A stretch of DNA of 64,000 nucleotides from Syntrophales bacterium (GCA_023230565.1 JALNXD010000004.1:51562-115561), one strand, 5' to 3'; shown: positions 33,328 to 42,643, counted from the stretch's first letter. Program-made: numbers and translations. Notes: a model not told the origin generated them from the letters alone.

Positions 33328-34527
33328 TTATTTCCGGAATCGCTCTATCGGATGGGGTCCTTTGAGTTCCTGGCGGTAGTCCTTTCCCTTCTCCTTCTTA
33401 TGTTCGTCGATCACCCGATCGCTGGGCGCGCCGCCCTTGTTGACTTTCTCCTGATGCTCGCGGTAACGTGAATCTTTCGACATCTTTTCGCCGGGGAGGA
33501 ATTCCGTTCCATCGGCGTTGTAGTCGGTCTGTTTGGCCATGATATCCCGGACATACTCTATGTTCGATTCGAATATCAGCGGGTCGGGCAGTTGTTTCGG
33601 GAGCATTTCTTCAGGATCTTTCCTGCCTTTGTCTTTCATGATCTCGCAGGCGATTTTCAGATGCTCGATTTCCATTTCGAGGTGCTCTTCCCATATTTTT
33701 TTGATATGCGGATCCGGCTCCTGCCGGGCCATTGAATGGTAGAGCCAGCATTCGTTATACTCGTGCAGCACCAGGCGCTCGAACCAGGACGCCCGCGGAT
33801 CGGCCAGCGATTCGTAATGAGTGACGTGCTGTTCTTCTACCTGTCCGATTTCCAGGTACAATCCCCGTCCCAGCATCGCCTCCGGGCGGTTTCCCACGTT
33901 CATGTAGAAGTTCATTGTCTGCTGCTCCGCTGCAACGATCGTAAGGACATGGAGTTTCGTCAGAAAGTCGGCCGATTGTGCATCATAATGCCTGCGCACA
34001 TCATCGAAGGGATACCTGTGCTCGGCGCTGGTGGGCCTGCCGATGGTAATTTCCGTGAATTGACCCGTAATTTCGGCTGCCTCTTTTTCCATGACGATAT
34101 TCATCAGATTGGCATAACGGTACAGGTGATCGAAATCCTCGAGCAGGGCGAAATCGAGGGCGGCCTTTACGTATGTATCCGGTTCCGTGCGGGCCAGAAA
34201 GGCGGTCAGATCGACGGCCACCTGTTCGTATCCAATGGTCACCGCGAGGACATGCTCGTCCCCAGGAATCAGCCAATTGATCATTTTTTGCTGCTGCTGC
34301 TCGATTCTTCTCGTCAGGGCCAGCATTTTCTTCAGTTCCATATCGTCGGTGTGACGGGCACACTGGTGGCTGAAGATCGCCCCTTCCACTTCGATGCCGT
34401 TCATGAATATCACCCGGGTTCTCGTATAGGGATGCACCTCTTTTTTATTGTAAGGCGTAACATTTGCCTCCGACCAGCTCTTCGTCTGCTTCTCGATCGG
34501 TATTCCTTTTTCCTTCAATGGATTCAT
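33328..34527 (-). CDS. Large ferritin-like domain protein
   Basis: 399 residues. The central part (about 40-300) is strongly helical with Glu/His pairs at helix spacing: 'RIEQQQQKMINWLIPGDEHVLAVTIGYEQVAV', 'FALLEDFDHLYRYAN', 'LYLEIGQVEEQHVTHYESL', 'WLYHSMARQEPDPHIKKIWEEHLEMEIEHLKIACEIM'. This is ferritin-like, with two EXXH-type sites, so a di-metal centre is plausible. The C-terminal tail is basic and disordered. No named family recognised. The ATG at 34527 has AAAGGAGGAG upstream. Paired with a PfpI gene, hence a stress role by context. Confidence 0.65.
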   Translation of the reverse strand: MNPLKEKGIPIEKQTKSWSEANVTPYNKKEVHPYTRTRVIFMNGIEVEGAIFSHQCARHTDDMELKKMLALTRRIEQQQQKMINWLIPGDEHVLAVTIGYEQVAVDLTAFLARTEPDTYVKAALDFALLEDFDHLYRYANLMNIVMEKEAAEITGQFTEITIGRPTSAEHRYPFDDVRRHYDAQSADFLTKLHVLTIVAAEQQTMNFYMNVGNRPEAMLGRGLYLEIGQVEEQHVTHYESLADPRASWFERLVLHEYNECWLYHSMARQEPDPHIKKIWEEHLEMEIEHLKIACEIMKDKGRKDPEEMLPKQLPDPLIFESNIEYVRDIMAKQTDYNADGTEFLPGEKMSKDSRYREHQEKVNKGGAPSDRVIDEHKKEKGKDYRQELKGPHPIERFRK

Positions 34528-34657
34528 CCTCTCCTCCTTTGCGGTACAGGACCGCTTTTTGATTTCATTTTCATGCAATTAATTCGATTCATAAGTATAA
34601 AGGAAGGGAGAAGGAATGATATCCGCTGATATACGTATAACAAACCAATTATTGTCT

Positions 34658-34743
34658 TAATTGGGGACGGGTTCACATTTCTCTCTTATTAAAATCGCAA
34701 TTGCGGAAATGTGTGGAGAGAAATGTGAACCCGTCCCCAATTA
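34658..34743. repeat. REP-like inverted repeat, 28-bp arms
   Basis: Arms 34658-34685 and 34716-34743 are perfectly complementary; the 30-nt loop holds the palindrome CGCAATTGCG (34696-34705). The outer TAA of the right arm is the stop codon of the topoisomerase gene. Same family as 2361-2385 and 3501-3592. Confidence 0.92.
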
Positions 34744-35808
34744 GGAGCCCAACTCCAGCATTCTGAGAACCGCCTGCTCTTCCCGTTTCAAATCAGAGTC
34801 ATTTTCTGAAATCCTGTTCCCGGCATTTTCCCAATGATCAAAGAAATCCCCTTTCAAATAACTTTCGATCACAGTGGGATGGACATAGTATTTTCTGCAG
34901 ATCGAGGGAGTATTCCCAAGTTCTTTCGCTGCTTTTTTGATCGCCTGAGAAATATTCCCGGACTGTGCCTTTTTTGTTTCTGCGGGGCCTTTTTTGTAAA
35001 GTTCTGCCGCGGCATTCACCGTGCCGTTCCAGGTTCGGAAATCTTTGGCCGTGAAGTCGATGCCGGTGATTTCTTCCAGATATTCATTTACATCGCCCGA
35101 TTCCACTGTCTGATATTCTCCTTTATCATTCACATACCGGATCAGCTCCTGGCCGGGAAGGTCCTGAAACTTTTTTGCCAGGCCGGCCAGTCGTGTATCA
35201 TAAAAATCGAATATCCTGCGTTTCCCTCCTTTCCCCGGATAATTAAAGTGAATTCGCGCTCCCCTTACTTCCAGATGTTCGTCGAGAAGGGTCGTAAGTC
35301 CGCGGGACTGGTTCATCCGCGCATATTCACGATTGCCGATCCTCATCCCGGTAATATCGAGAAGTTTTGTTACGAACGCCGCAGCTTTTCTTTTTGTCAT
35401 ATTCTTTGCCGAAAGATCGGCTTCAACCTGCATTCGTATTAGCGGGAGAGCCCGGCCGAAAGTCAACAGCCTTTCGAATTTTGTCCGGTTCCTGGTCTCA
35501 TGCCATTTCATATGGTAAATGTATTGTTTTCTGCCCCGGGTGTCCCGGCCTGTCGCCTGGATGTGGCCGTCAGCTGCGCAGGCAATCCACACCTTACTCC
35601 ATGCGGGCGGTATGACAAGCGATCGAATGCGGGAAATCAGTTGACTATCTGTTACAGGAGTACCTGACGGATCGAAATAGATGAACCCCCGCCCCTGACG
35701 CCTCCTGCGGATTCCCGGCGTCATCTCATCCACATAGATAAGCTCGGCACGATGTGCGGCTTCCTTGCCATCGGCATAGACTGCCGATCCATTTTTATTT
35801 TCTTTCAA
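34741..35808 (-). CDS. DNA topoisomerase IB
   Basis: 355 residues. The bacterial/poxvirus-like type IB enzyme relaxes supercoils through a 3'-phosphotyrosine. Seen: N-terminal 'GFIYFDPSGTPVTDSQLISRIRSLVIPPAWSKVWI', then 'KAAAFVTKLLDITGMRIGNREYA', catalytic Arg/Lys/His elements in 'TWNGTV' and 'HPTVIESY', with the active Tyr in 'SICRKYYVHP'. The length is typical. The last codons run into the REP-like repeat, which supplies the TAA. Divergent from the K+ channel gene across 165 bp. Confidence 0.9.
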   Translation of the reverse strand: MKENKNGSAVYADGKEAAHRAELIYVDEMTPGIRRRRQGRGFIYFDPSGTPVTDSQLISRIRSLVIPPAWSKVWIACAADGHIQATGRDTRGRKQYIYHMKWHETRNRTKFERLLTFGRALPLIRMQVEADLSAKNMTKRKAAAFVTKLLDITGMRIGNREYARMNQSRGLTTLLDEHLEVRGARIHFNYPGKGGKRRIFDFYDTRLAGLAKKFQDLPGQELIRYVNDKGEYQTVESGDVNEYLEEITGIDFTAKDFRTWNGTVNAAAELYKKGPAETKKAQSGNISQAIKKAAKELGNTPSICRKYYVHPTVIESYLKGDFFDHWENAGNRISENDSDLKREEQAVLRMLELGS

Positions 35809-35972
35809 CGGGAATCCCCTTCTGTAAATCGGAAATGTGTCTATAGAATATCACGATCGGATCATGGGAAAAAAGCTGAAATTTGCACGTCAAGATCCCG
35901 AGAGTACCCGATATTCCACATAAATATAATTGATTCACCCCATTCCCCGCGTCGGGAAATAAAGGATAATAT

Positions 35973-37061
35973 ATGCAGGGACTGAATAGTGCCGGGTTGA
36001 AAGTTTATGCGGAGACGATAGCGATGCCCTATGTCCTCGATACAGCGGGAATTTTAGTTTTAATCGCGCTTGTGCTTGATGTCATGTGGTCGACTATGGG
36101 ATTGGGGGGCGGGCTGCTGACCAAGCGCTTTTCCAACCGATTGTACAGAATATTGCTTAGGATTGGAAGAAAACGCAAATCGCGTCTGTTTTTGTCATGG
36201 ATCGCGATAATCATTCTGGTATCGGTTTTCGCCGTATGGGTGGGTATGCTGTGGCTTGGATGGTCTCTGATTTTTCTGGCAGGGGAACGGGCGATAGTGC
36301 AATCACAATCACTCAGCGAGGCAGGATTTTGGGACCGCGTCTATTTTACCGGATCTACCATTTTTACGCTTGGCGTCGGCGATTTCAGTCCCCGTGGAGC
36401 TCTTTACCAATTTCTTACAGCCTTCGCATCGTTGATGGGTCTTTTCATGATTACCTTCGGTGTCACCTATCTTGTCCCGGTGGTACAGGCCGCAACCATG
36501 AAACGCCGGATGGCATTTGCGATTGCGAGTATCGGTACAACCGGCCGGGGCATTTTGCTCACTACATGGAATGGAAAGGATTTCAGGATTCTGTCGGAAC
36601 ATCTGCTCTCGCTGTTGCCGAACCTTTCGCAGCTGGCGCAGCAGCACCTGACCTATCCGTGGCTCCACTATTTCCATGTACGGAGGCGCTCCGAATCTCT
36701 GGGACTCGGAATAGCGGCAATGGATGAAGCCCTCACCGTCATGCGCTTCGGACTGAAGGAGGAGTGCGGAGTTCCGCCGGGAATCTACATACCGGCACGC
36801 CGGGCGGTAACGCAATTTCTGTATATGATGAAAGAGGCGGCTTTTATTGAGCCGGTCGATAAAGACCCTCCGATCCCCTCGCTGGACCCACTTCGCCTGT
36901 GTGGTCTGCCGGCGGTTTCGAAGGCTGAATTCGAGAGTCATTTTCCCGAATTATCGGAGCGCAGGAGGCTCCTGGCCGCACTGGTCCGGAATGAAAGATG
37001 GACCTGGGAGCTGCTCGAAGACGAGGAGCATCCGGTAGCACCTGAAAAGCCTTTGGACTGA
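35973..37061 (+). CDS. Two-TM potassium channel family protein with long cytoplasmic tail
   Basis: 362 residues. Several membrane segments lie at about 25-45, 70-98 and 140-165. A pore helix with filter 'TGSTIFTLGVGDFSPRG' (TxGxGDF, about 130-146) identifies an ion-channel domain (Ion_trans_2 type). The remaining 190 residues are cytoplasmic, without RCK/TrkA motifs, and include 'HYFHVRRRSESLGLGIAAMDEALTVM'. This tail type recurs in bacterial channels and may gate it. It probably conducts K+. The Shine-Dalgarno is weak (AAAGG). The next gene starts 43 bp on, on the same strand. Confidence 0.83.
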   Translation: MQGLNSAGLKVYAETIAMPYVLDTAGILVLIALVLDVMWSTMGLGGGLLTKRFSNRLYRILLRIGRKRKSRLFLSWIAIIILVSVFAVWVGMLWLGWSLIFLAGERAIVQSQSLSEAGFWDRVYFTGSTIFTLGVGDFSPRGALYQFLTAFASLMGLFMITFGVTYLVPVVQAATMKRRMAFAIASIGTTGRGILLTTWNGKDFRILSEHLLSLLPNLSQLAQQHLTYPWLHYFHVRRRSESLGLGIAAMDEALTVMRFGLKEECGVPPGIYIPARRAVTQFLYMMKEAAFIEPVDKDPPIPSLDPLRLCGLPAVSKAEFESHFPELSERRRLLAALVRNERWTWELLEDEEHPVAPEKPLD

Positions 37062-37104
37062 AGATCCTCGGTTTTTGCATAGAAAATAAAGGGAACCGAT
37101 AAAG

Positions 37105-38661
37105 ATGAGAATGCCTGAAATGGATAGAGGAAGAGAAATCATCGAAAGAGAAAAAAAGAGCCTCTGGATCGCTACCGCGCCGGCAGCGGATTACCCGCCG
37201 CCGGCGCAAGATTCGATCGATGCACACTTCGACGTCGCCGTCGTCGGGGGCGGCATTGTCGGTCTGGCGGCGGCCATGCTCCTGAAGCGCTCAGGGGCGA
37301 AGGTTGTCCTTCTGGAGGCCGATGAGATTGCACAAGGGGTCAGCGGCCATACGACCGCAAAAATTACCGCCGCCCACGGCCTCGTCTACCGGCATCTGGT
37401 AAAAAAATTCGGAGAGGAAAAGGCCCGCCTCTATGCTGAGGCGAATCAGGGGGCGATCGACTTCATTGCCGGGTATATAAAAGAAAACGCCCTGTCCTGC
37501 GATTTCCGGCGCACCTTTGCCTGCACCTATACGCCGGAGGCGAAGGATCAAAGGGAAATCGAGATGGAAGTCGAAACGGCGGCGGCGCTGGGTCTTTCTG
37601 TCAGTTTCCGCGAATCGGCGGATGTTCCGTTTCCTTTCAAGAAGGGAATCTGTTACGAAAATCAGGCGTTTTTTCATCCCCGGAAATATCTTCGAGCGCT
37701 GGCACAAGAGATTCCCGGGACGGGCAGCCGCATCTACGAACGCAGCCGCGTTATGCATGTACGTGAGGGCGGCCCCTGCGAGATTGATACGGATCGGGTG
37801 AAGATCAAGGCGGATAAAGTTGTTATCGCCACCAACTTTCCGATTTTAAACCGCGGATTGTTTTTCGCGAAAATGATCCCCAGGCGGTCATATGTCATCG
37901 CCTTCACGGTGAAAGGAGAGGCGATAAACGGGATGTATTACAGCGCTGCGCCCCCCTTCCATACTTTCAGAAACCACGAAACGGACGACGGGCAGACCTT
38001 CGTACTGGCGGGCGGAGAAGATCATGTCACCGGATATGTGACGGACACCCGCGAAAGGTTCCGGCGGCTGGAGTTGTTCGTAAAAGCTCACTTCCAGGTC
38101 CGATCGATCGATTATCGCTGGTCGACACAGGACAATGATTCAATGGACAAGGTTCCGTTCATCGGTCTCCATTCCCGCTTTTCCAAGCGTATCTTTACGG
38201 CCGCCGGATTCGGCGGTTGGGGGATGACAAACGGGACGGCAGCCGGAATTATCCTGTCCGATATGATCACGGGAAAAGAAAATCCCTGGAGTTCCGCCTT
38301 CGACCCGATGCGGACGAATCCCTACCGGACTGGACGTTTTTACTCAAGAAACCTCCACGTAGCCAATACTTTCATTAAAAATATTTTTTCGGCGGACGGG
38401 AAATCCGCCGACGAACTCGTTCCGGGTGATGCCGGTATAATCAAAATAAAAGGAAAAAAGGCAGCTGCCTTCAGGGATGAAACGGGAAAAATTCACACCC
38501 TTTCGGACCGGTGCACCCATATGTATTGCAAACTTGAGTGGAACAATGCGGAGCGCAGTTGGGACTGCCCCTGTCACGGGTCGAGATTCGATGCAGGGGG
38601 AAAAATACTGCATGCGCCTGCAGTAACGAATCTGAAGCATATAGACTCTGATGAGCAATGA
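37105..38661 (+). CDS. FAD-dependent oxidoreductase with C-terminal Rieske domain
   Basis: 518 residues. A DAO-type FAD domain opens with 'FDVAVVGGGIVGLAAAMLLKRSGAKVVLLEADEIAQGVSGHTTAKIT' (dinucleotide motif about 43-75) and closes with 'FTAAGFGGWGMTNGTAAG'. Residues about 420-515 form a Rieske [2Fe-2S] domain with ligands in 'CTHMYC' and 'CPCHGSRFDAGG'. This architecture is known in many bacteria (often annotated glycine/D-amino acid oxidase) with undefined substrate. It sits between a channel and MscS, starts 43 bp after the channel and ends 6 bp before MscS, so a three-gene operon is likely. Confidence 0.88.
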   Translation: MRMPEMDRGREIIEREKKSLWIATAPAADYPPPAQDSIDAHFDVAVVGGGIVGLAAAMLLKRSGAKVVLLEADEIAQGVSGHTTAKITAAHGLVYRHLVKKFGEEKARLYAEANQGAIDFIAGYIKENALSCDFRRTFACTYTPEAKDQREIEMEVETAAALGLSVSFRESADVPFPFKKGICYENQAFFHPRKYLRALAQEIPGTGSRIYERSRVMHVREGGPCEIDTDRVKIKADKVVIATNFPILNRGLFFAKMIPRRSYVIAFTVKGEAINGMYYSAAPPFHTFRNHETDDGQTFVLAGGEDHVTGYVTDTRERFRRLELFVKAHFQVRSIDYRWSTQDNDSMDKVPFIGLHSRFSKRIFTAAGFGGWGMTNGTAAGIILSDMITGKENPWSSAFDPMRTNPYRTGRFYSRNLHVANTFIKNIFSADGKSADELVPGDAGIIKIKGKKAAAFRDETGKIHTLSDRCTHMYCKLEWNNAERSWDCPCHGSRFDAGGKILHAPAVTNLKHIDSDEQ

Positions 38662-38667
38662 ATCATT

Positions 38668-39927
38668 ATGCCGGCCGCAATGAGAAATAGATCTTTTCAG
38701 AGGCGGATCGGAAGCCGCCCTCCCACGGCAAAGGCGCGTCCGGTCCGGCGTCTTAGAAAGTTGGACCGGCGGCGCCGGCTGGCCGAGTCCATGAGGGGGG
38801 CCAGGTCCAGGCTTCGGTGGTTTCGCCAGGCCACCATACTGGCCGTCGCCCTCACCGGCATGTTGATGATCCTTTTTTTGCCAGGCGATATGGAACTTGC
38901 GGCACAGAACAAAGCAAACGGTCCGGCACAGACGGGCGAACAGGTCGCGCCGACCGGACAGGAGGCCGCTGAAGAGGCAATCGGCACCGTTCAGCGGCTG
39001 TGGCTTGATTTTTTCAATAATCTTCCGAAATTTTTAATCGCCTTCGGCGTACTATGCATTGCCTGGCTTCTGATGCTGCTGATCCGGCCGCTTCTTCGAA
39101 GACTTCTCAAGCGCTGGGAACGGTTCAATGCCGTTTCGGCTATTGTCGGGGTTTCGATCTGGCTTGTGGCAATCGGCGTCGCCCTGAGCGTTCTTGCCGG
39201 CGACATCAGGGCCCTGGTCGGTTCCCTGGGCCTGGTCGGCCTCGCTCTTTCCTGGGCCCTGCAGACGCCCATAGAGAGTTTTACCGGATGGCTCCTGAAT
39301 TCCTTCAAAGGGTATTACCGGGTTGGAGACCGGATTCTGGTGGGAGAAGTGTTCGGCGATGTCTATCGCATCGATTTTCTCACCACCACTGTCTGGGAGA
39401 TCGGCGATCCCCACCGTCCCGGTTTCGTCCTTGCCGAGCAGCCGACGGGGCGGCTGGTGACCTTTCCCAATAACGAAGTGCTCACCGGGACCGTTTTCAA
39501 TCTGACACGGGATTTTCCCTTTGTATGGGACGAGCTGGCGGTGCAGATCGCCAACGAATCGGATCTCGCCTATGCGCAGAAGCTGTTTGAGGGGGTGGCC
39601 CGGGAGATGCTGAAAGACTATATGGTCGAGCCGGCCCGCCTCTACAGCCGTATTCTCAGGCGCGAAGGTCTGGAAGATTCGGTTTCCGAAGAACCGCAGG
39701 TTTTTGTCTCCATGTCCGAATCCTGGACCGACTTGAGCATCCGGTACCTCGTAAATGCCCGGGAACGGCGAAAATGGAAAAGCATGTTATTCGCCAGGGT
39801 GAATCAGGAACTCCGTGACCCGAGACACGGAAAACACATTATCCCCGTCTATACGAGAAGACAGGTGCAGTGGATAGGACCGGATGGAAGACCGGCGGGG
39901 CCGGAAACCTTGCCGGAAAAAGAATAA
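38668..39927 (+). CDS. Mechanosensitive ion channel, MscS family
   Basis: 419 residues. An unusually Arg-rich N-terminal tail (about 1-50) precedes a first hydrophobic segment (about 55-70), then three helices; the MscS pore and beta domain are seen in 'IRALVGSLGLVGLALSWALQTPIESFTGWLLNSFKGYYRVGDRILVGEVFGDVYRIDFLTTTVWEI' (about 170-245) and 'GRLVTFPNNEVLTGTVFNLTRDF'. It releases solutes on hypo-osmotic shock. The start is close to the previous stop (6 bp), with GGCCG but no strong ribosome site, so coupled translation is likely; the Arg-rich tail may be real or a late start could apply. Confidence 0.85.
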   Translation: MPAAMRNRSFQRRIGSRPPTAKARPVRRLRKLDRRRRLAESMRGARSRLRWFRQATILAVALTGMLMILFLPGDMELAAQNKANGPAQTGEQVAPTGQEAAEEAIGTVQRLWLDFFNNLPKFLIAFGVLCIAWLLMLLIRPLLRRLLKRWERFNAVSAIVGVSIWLVAIGVALSVLAGDIRALVGSLGLVGLALSWALQTPIESFTGWLLNSFKGYYRVGDRILVGEVFGDVYRIDFLTTTVWEIGDPHRPGFVLAEQPTGRLVTFPNNEVLTGTVFNLTRDFPFVWDELAVQIANESDLAYAQKLFEGVAREMLKDYMVEPARLYSRILRREGLEDSVSEEPQVFVSMSESWTDLSIRYLVNARERRKWKSMLFARVNQELRDPRHGKHIIPVYTRRQVQWIGPDGRPAGPETLPEKE

Positions 39928-40048
39928 AACGGTTCCTGGCTGGCGGCCTTCGGCCGGTTGGGTTAAAGGGCATTTAACGCGAAACACGAATTGCGAAACG
40001 GGGCGAAGCCCCTAAAAAAAAGGGCGAAGCCCGGAAAGGATGGGAGCG

Positions 40049-40303
40049 ATGGCAAAAGATCACGGGCCCCAGATCAAGGACGATGAGCGCTATGAAAAGC
40101 TGCGAAAGAAGGGGATGAGCAAGGAAAAGGCGGCAAGGATAGCGAACACACCGCGATCGCAGGCGGGAAAGCGGGGAGGCAGGTCGCCCAAATATGAGGA
40201 GTGGAGCAAATCGGACCTTTACGACAAAGCCAGGGAAATCGGCATCGAAGGCCGTTCAAAAATGAAGAAGAGCGAATTGATCGACAGCCTCAGAAACCAT
40301 TAA
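40049..40303 (+). CDS. DUF7218-like Rho-N/SAP tail protein
   Basis: 84 residues, highly charged. It starts 'MAKDHGPQIKDDERYEKLRKKGMSKEKAARIANTP', a widespread small-protein pattern, and ends with a Rho N-terminal/SAP-like fold 'SKSDLYDKAREIGIEGRSKMKKSELIDSLRNH'. The same module ends the first Ku protein (62355-63335). A nucleic-acid-binding role is likely but the target is unknown. The ATG at 40049 is chosen because GGAAAGG lies 9 nt upstream; ATG 40040 has too little spacing. Just before it, two short GGGCGAAGCCC palindromes sit at about 39998-40032. Confidence 0.75.
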   Translation: MAKDHGPQIKDDERYEKLRKKGMSKEKAARIANTPRSQAGKRGGRSPKYEEWSKSDLYDKAREIGIEGRSKMKKSELIDSLRNH

Positions 40304-40433
40304 ATCTATATGCGCTTTTCGCAGTCGCGTTTCGAAGGAACGCCGCGTGCCGGCGAGCCGCTATGGTTTGAGTTTTGTTATCGTATGCCGGTTACATAGG
40401 CCGTGAATATCAGATTCCGGGAGAAATACTATT

Positions 40434-41180
40434 GTGAATCGAAAAACCATAGAGGGTTTTCTGAACCGGTCATTCTCCTTCTACCGGTGGATGAGGCAAA
40501 ATACCGATCTTATAATGCTGGCTGGCCTGGCGCTGCTTTTGTTTACCGGCTGGGCGGTGATCGAACTGGCCGATGAGGTGCTGGAGGGAAGCACGCTCCA
40601 GTATGATGAGTGGGTCCTCTTCAAGCTGCGGGTTCCAGGAGATATGAGCGATCCTGTCGGCCCCGAGTGGTTCGAGGATATGTGGCGCGATATTACAGCC
40701 CTGGGGAGTGTCGCCGTTCTCGTGCTGGTAAGCGTCGTCTGCGCCGGGTATCTGCTCATACGCAACCGCAGGCGCATGTTCGTGCTGCTGGTGGCTGCCA
40801 CCCTCGGAGGCGAATTCATATCGCTTCTGCTGAAAAATCTGTTCGGCCGTCCCCGCCCGGAGTTCGGGTCCGCCGCCACTCACGTAGTGACGGCCAGCTT
40901 CCCCAGCGGCCATGCGATGCTTTCGGCAATCGTCTATCTGACTTTGGGCGTTCTGCTCGCGAGGACGAGCACACGGCTGCGGCTGAAATTGTACTATATC
41001 GGAACCGCACTCCTTGTGACGCTCCTGGTGGGGCTCAGCCGCATCTACCTGGGCGTCCATTATCCGACGGACGTCCTTGCCGGCTGGAGTTTCGGTCTGA
41101 TGTGGGCGCTTGCATGCTGGCTCGCGGCCGAGTACCTGCAGAAGCGCGGTACCATTGAAGGCCCGCGGGAGATCGACTGA
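40434..41180 (+). CDS. PAP2 superfamily phosphatase
   Basis: 248 residues, membrane-bound. The PAP2 active-site motifs are all present: 'KNLFGRPRP' (KX6RP), 'PSGH' and 'SRIYLGVHYPTDV' (SRX5HX3D). Several membrane helices at about 26-47, 94-116, 160-185, 190-235 alternate with short loops. The N-terminal 45 residues and helix arrangement resemble undecaprenyl pyrophosphate or lipid phosphate phosphatases such as PgpB/YodM-like enzymes. Substrate: a lipid phosphate, unspecified. Start GTG 40434 with GGGAG about 10 nt upstream. Isolated gene. Confidence 0.88.
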   Translation: MNRKTIEGFLNRSFSFYRWMRQNTDLIMLAGLALLLFTGWAVIELADEVLEGSTLQYDEWVLFKLRVPGDMSDPVGPEWFEDMWRDITALGSVAVLVLVSVVCAGYLLIRNRRRMFVLLVAATLGGEFISLLLKNLFGRPRPEFGSAATHVVTASFPSGHAMLSAIVYLTLGVLLARTSTRLRLKLYYIGTALLVTLLVGLSRIYLGVHYPTDVLAGWSFGLMWALACWLAAEYLQKRGTIEGPREID

Positions 41181-41261
41181 CCTGCATCTCTCGGCGCCGG
41201 AAAGGGAGGTTGGAATGCTGACAGTCGCTTCACCCGGGCGGTATCGGCAGATCTTGATCCC

Positions 41262-41747
41262 CTATTTCGCGATCACGCTTATATTTCCGCTCCTTTCCAG
41301 GTAAACGGTCTTTACACGGGAAAGTTCGGTTATTCCAGTCTGTCTCATGGCGACTTCGAGATCGTGTTTGGTGATACTGTTTTTTTTCATCTGATCCCAC
41401 AATATATTTCCGTTTTCAACAAGCATATCTTCCGTGCCTTTTATAAGATGCCCGATTTTCGAGCTCTTGAAGGCAGCCAGGGCAAGTATCCTGTGGAGCA
41501 GGACAAGGACGGTCGCCGCGGCGATCGTCGGCAGGAATCTCGCATTTCCGGTCAGCGCCCGGCTCAGGATCGATCCGAGAATGACCCCCTGAACGATGTC
41601 GAAGCTCGTATTTTTCCCGAAAATCCGTTTGCCGCCGTATCGGACAAGCAGGATTCCGTAGAAGAATATCAGGGCTGCCCGGATGCTCATCTGCCACCAG
41701 ACTATGGTGTCCGAATCGGAACCGATAAAGAGATATAACCAGTCCAT
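41262..41747 (-). CDS. YetF/DUF421 membrane protein
   Basis: 161 residues. Three N-terminal helices (about 18-35, 58-75, 78-95) and a cytosolic domain 'FKSSKIGHLIKGTEDMLVENGNILWDQMKKNSITKHDLEVAMRQTGI' mark DUF421 (YetF). The length, about 160, is at the short end of the family. Function is unknown; members are common in spore-formers and in proteobacteria. The ATG overlaps the preceding DUF72 stop as TAATG (41745-41749), so the two are translationally coupled; AGGAGG lies within the upstream gene's end. Confidence 0.87.
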   Translation of the reverse strand: MDWLYLFIGSDSDTIVWWQMSIRAALIFFYGILLVRYGGKRIFGKNTSFDIVQGVILGSILSRALTGNARFLPTIAAATVLVLLHRILALAAFKSSKIGHLIKGTEDMLVENGNILWDQMKKNSITKHDLEVAMRQTGITELSRVKTVYLERSGNISVIAK

Positions 41748-42625
41748 TACATTCCTCCTGTAACGGAGAGCCGTTCCATAAGGCGCCGCGCGTCATGCGG
41801 CGCATGGCCTTCCGAGTCGTTGTCGAAATATATGTAAGCGTCCCGTGATTTTCTTGCCGGCGGTTTCCGGTCCGTTATCCTTGCCGGCAGGGAAGGTTCT
41901 TTTCCGTCTGCCCAGCGGCGGATTTTTTCGGCCCATCGATCGAGATCGGAATCCGAATAGCGGCTTGCATAGGTATGAGGAGCGCCGTGGAGGCGAATAT
42001 AGACGAACCCGCCGGTAGGTTCCTCCGTGTAGGGCCAGTTGCCGCCGCAGTGGGAGAAGACAAGGGCGGCGCCGTGCTGCCGGGCAAGGCGCACGAACTC
42101 CGGCGAAAACAGGTCGGGATCACGCAATTCGACGGCGTATCGGATGCGCCTCTTGCGATCGGCGGACATGGATGTTCTTCCGCTGACCCGCCGGTCGTGC
42201 CTGTGGGCCAGTGCCGAGGCCTCCTCGGTATTCGCCGGAAGCAGTTCGAAAAATTCGGGAAAGCGGTCGGGATTGACGCCCCTGGAAGGGAACTGCCACA
42301 GGATGGGCCCCAATTTCTCCTTCAATTCCAAAAGTCCCGAGGCGAAGAAATTTGCCAGCGGGCCGCGAATGTCCTTGAGCTTTTTGTTGTGGGTGATGAA
42401 GCGGCTTCCTTTCACGGCAAAGAGGAAACCGGCGGGTGTCTGATCGTAATATTTCTTCCAGCTTTTCGGGCTTATGAGGGAATAGAAGGAGCCGTTTACC
42501 TCGATGGAATTGAATTTACGGCTGGCATATTCCAATTCCCTGCTTTTGGGAAGGTCTTCCGGATAAAAATCTCCTCTCCATCTATCGTATGTCCACCCGG
42601 AAATTCCTATTCGAATTTCTGGCAT
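41747..42625 (-). CDS. DUF72 family protein
   Basis: 292 residues. The DUF72 TIM-barrel pattern is seen: 'IRIGISGWTYDRWRGDFYPEDLPKSRELEYASRKFNSIEVNGSFYSLISPKSWKKYYDQTP', 'FLFAVKGSRFITHNKKL', 'LGPILWQFP', 'YAVELRDPDLF', 'YIRLHG', and 'YIYFDNDSEGHAPHDA' near the C terminus. The biochemical role is unknown; a YecE-like hydrolase or nucleic-acid-linked role has been suggested. It is translationally coupled to YetF downstream, and 18 bp separate it from the RND gene upstream on the same strand. AAAGGAGG precedes the ATG. Confidence 0.92.
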   Translation of the reverse strand: MPEIRIGISGWTYDRWRGDFYPEDLPKSRELEYASRKFNSIEVNGSFYSLISPKSWKKYYDQTPAGFLFAVKGSRFITHNKKLKDIRGPLANFFASGLLELKEKLGPILWQFPSRGVNPDRFPEFFELLPANTEEASALAHRHDRRVSGRTSMSADRKRRIRYAVELRDPDLFSPEFVRLARQHGAALVFSHCGGNWPYTEEPTGGFVYIRLHGAPHTYASRYSDSDLDRWAEKIRRWADGKEPSLPARITDRKPPARKSRDAYIYFDNDSEGHAPHDARRLMERLSVTGGM

Positions 42626-42643
42626 GCAGGTTTCCTCCTTTCT

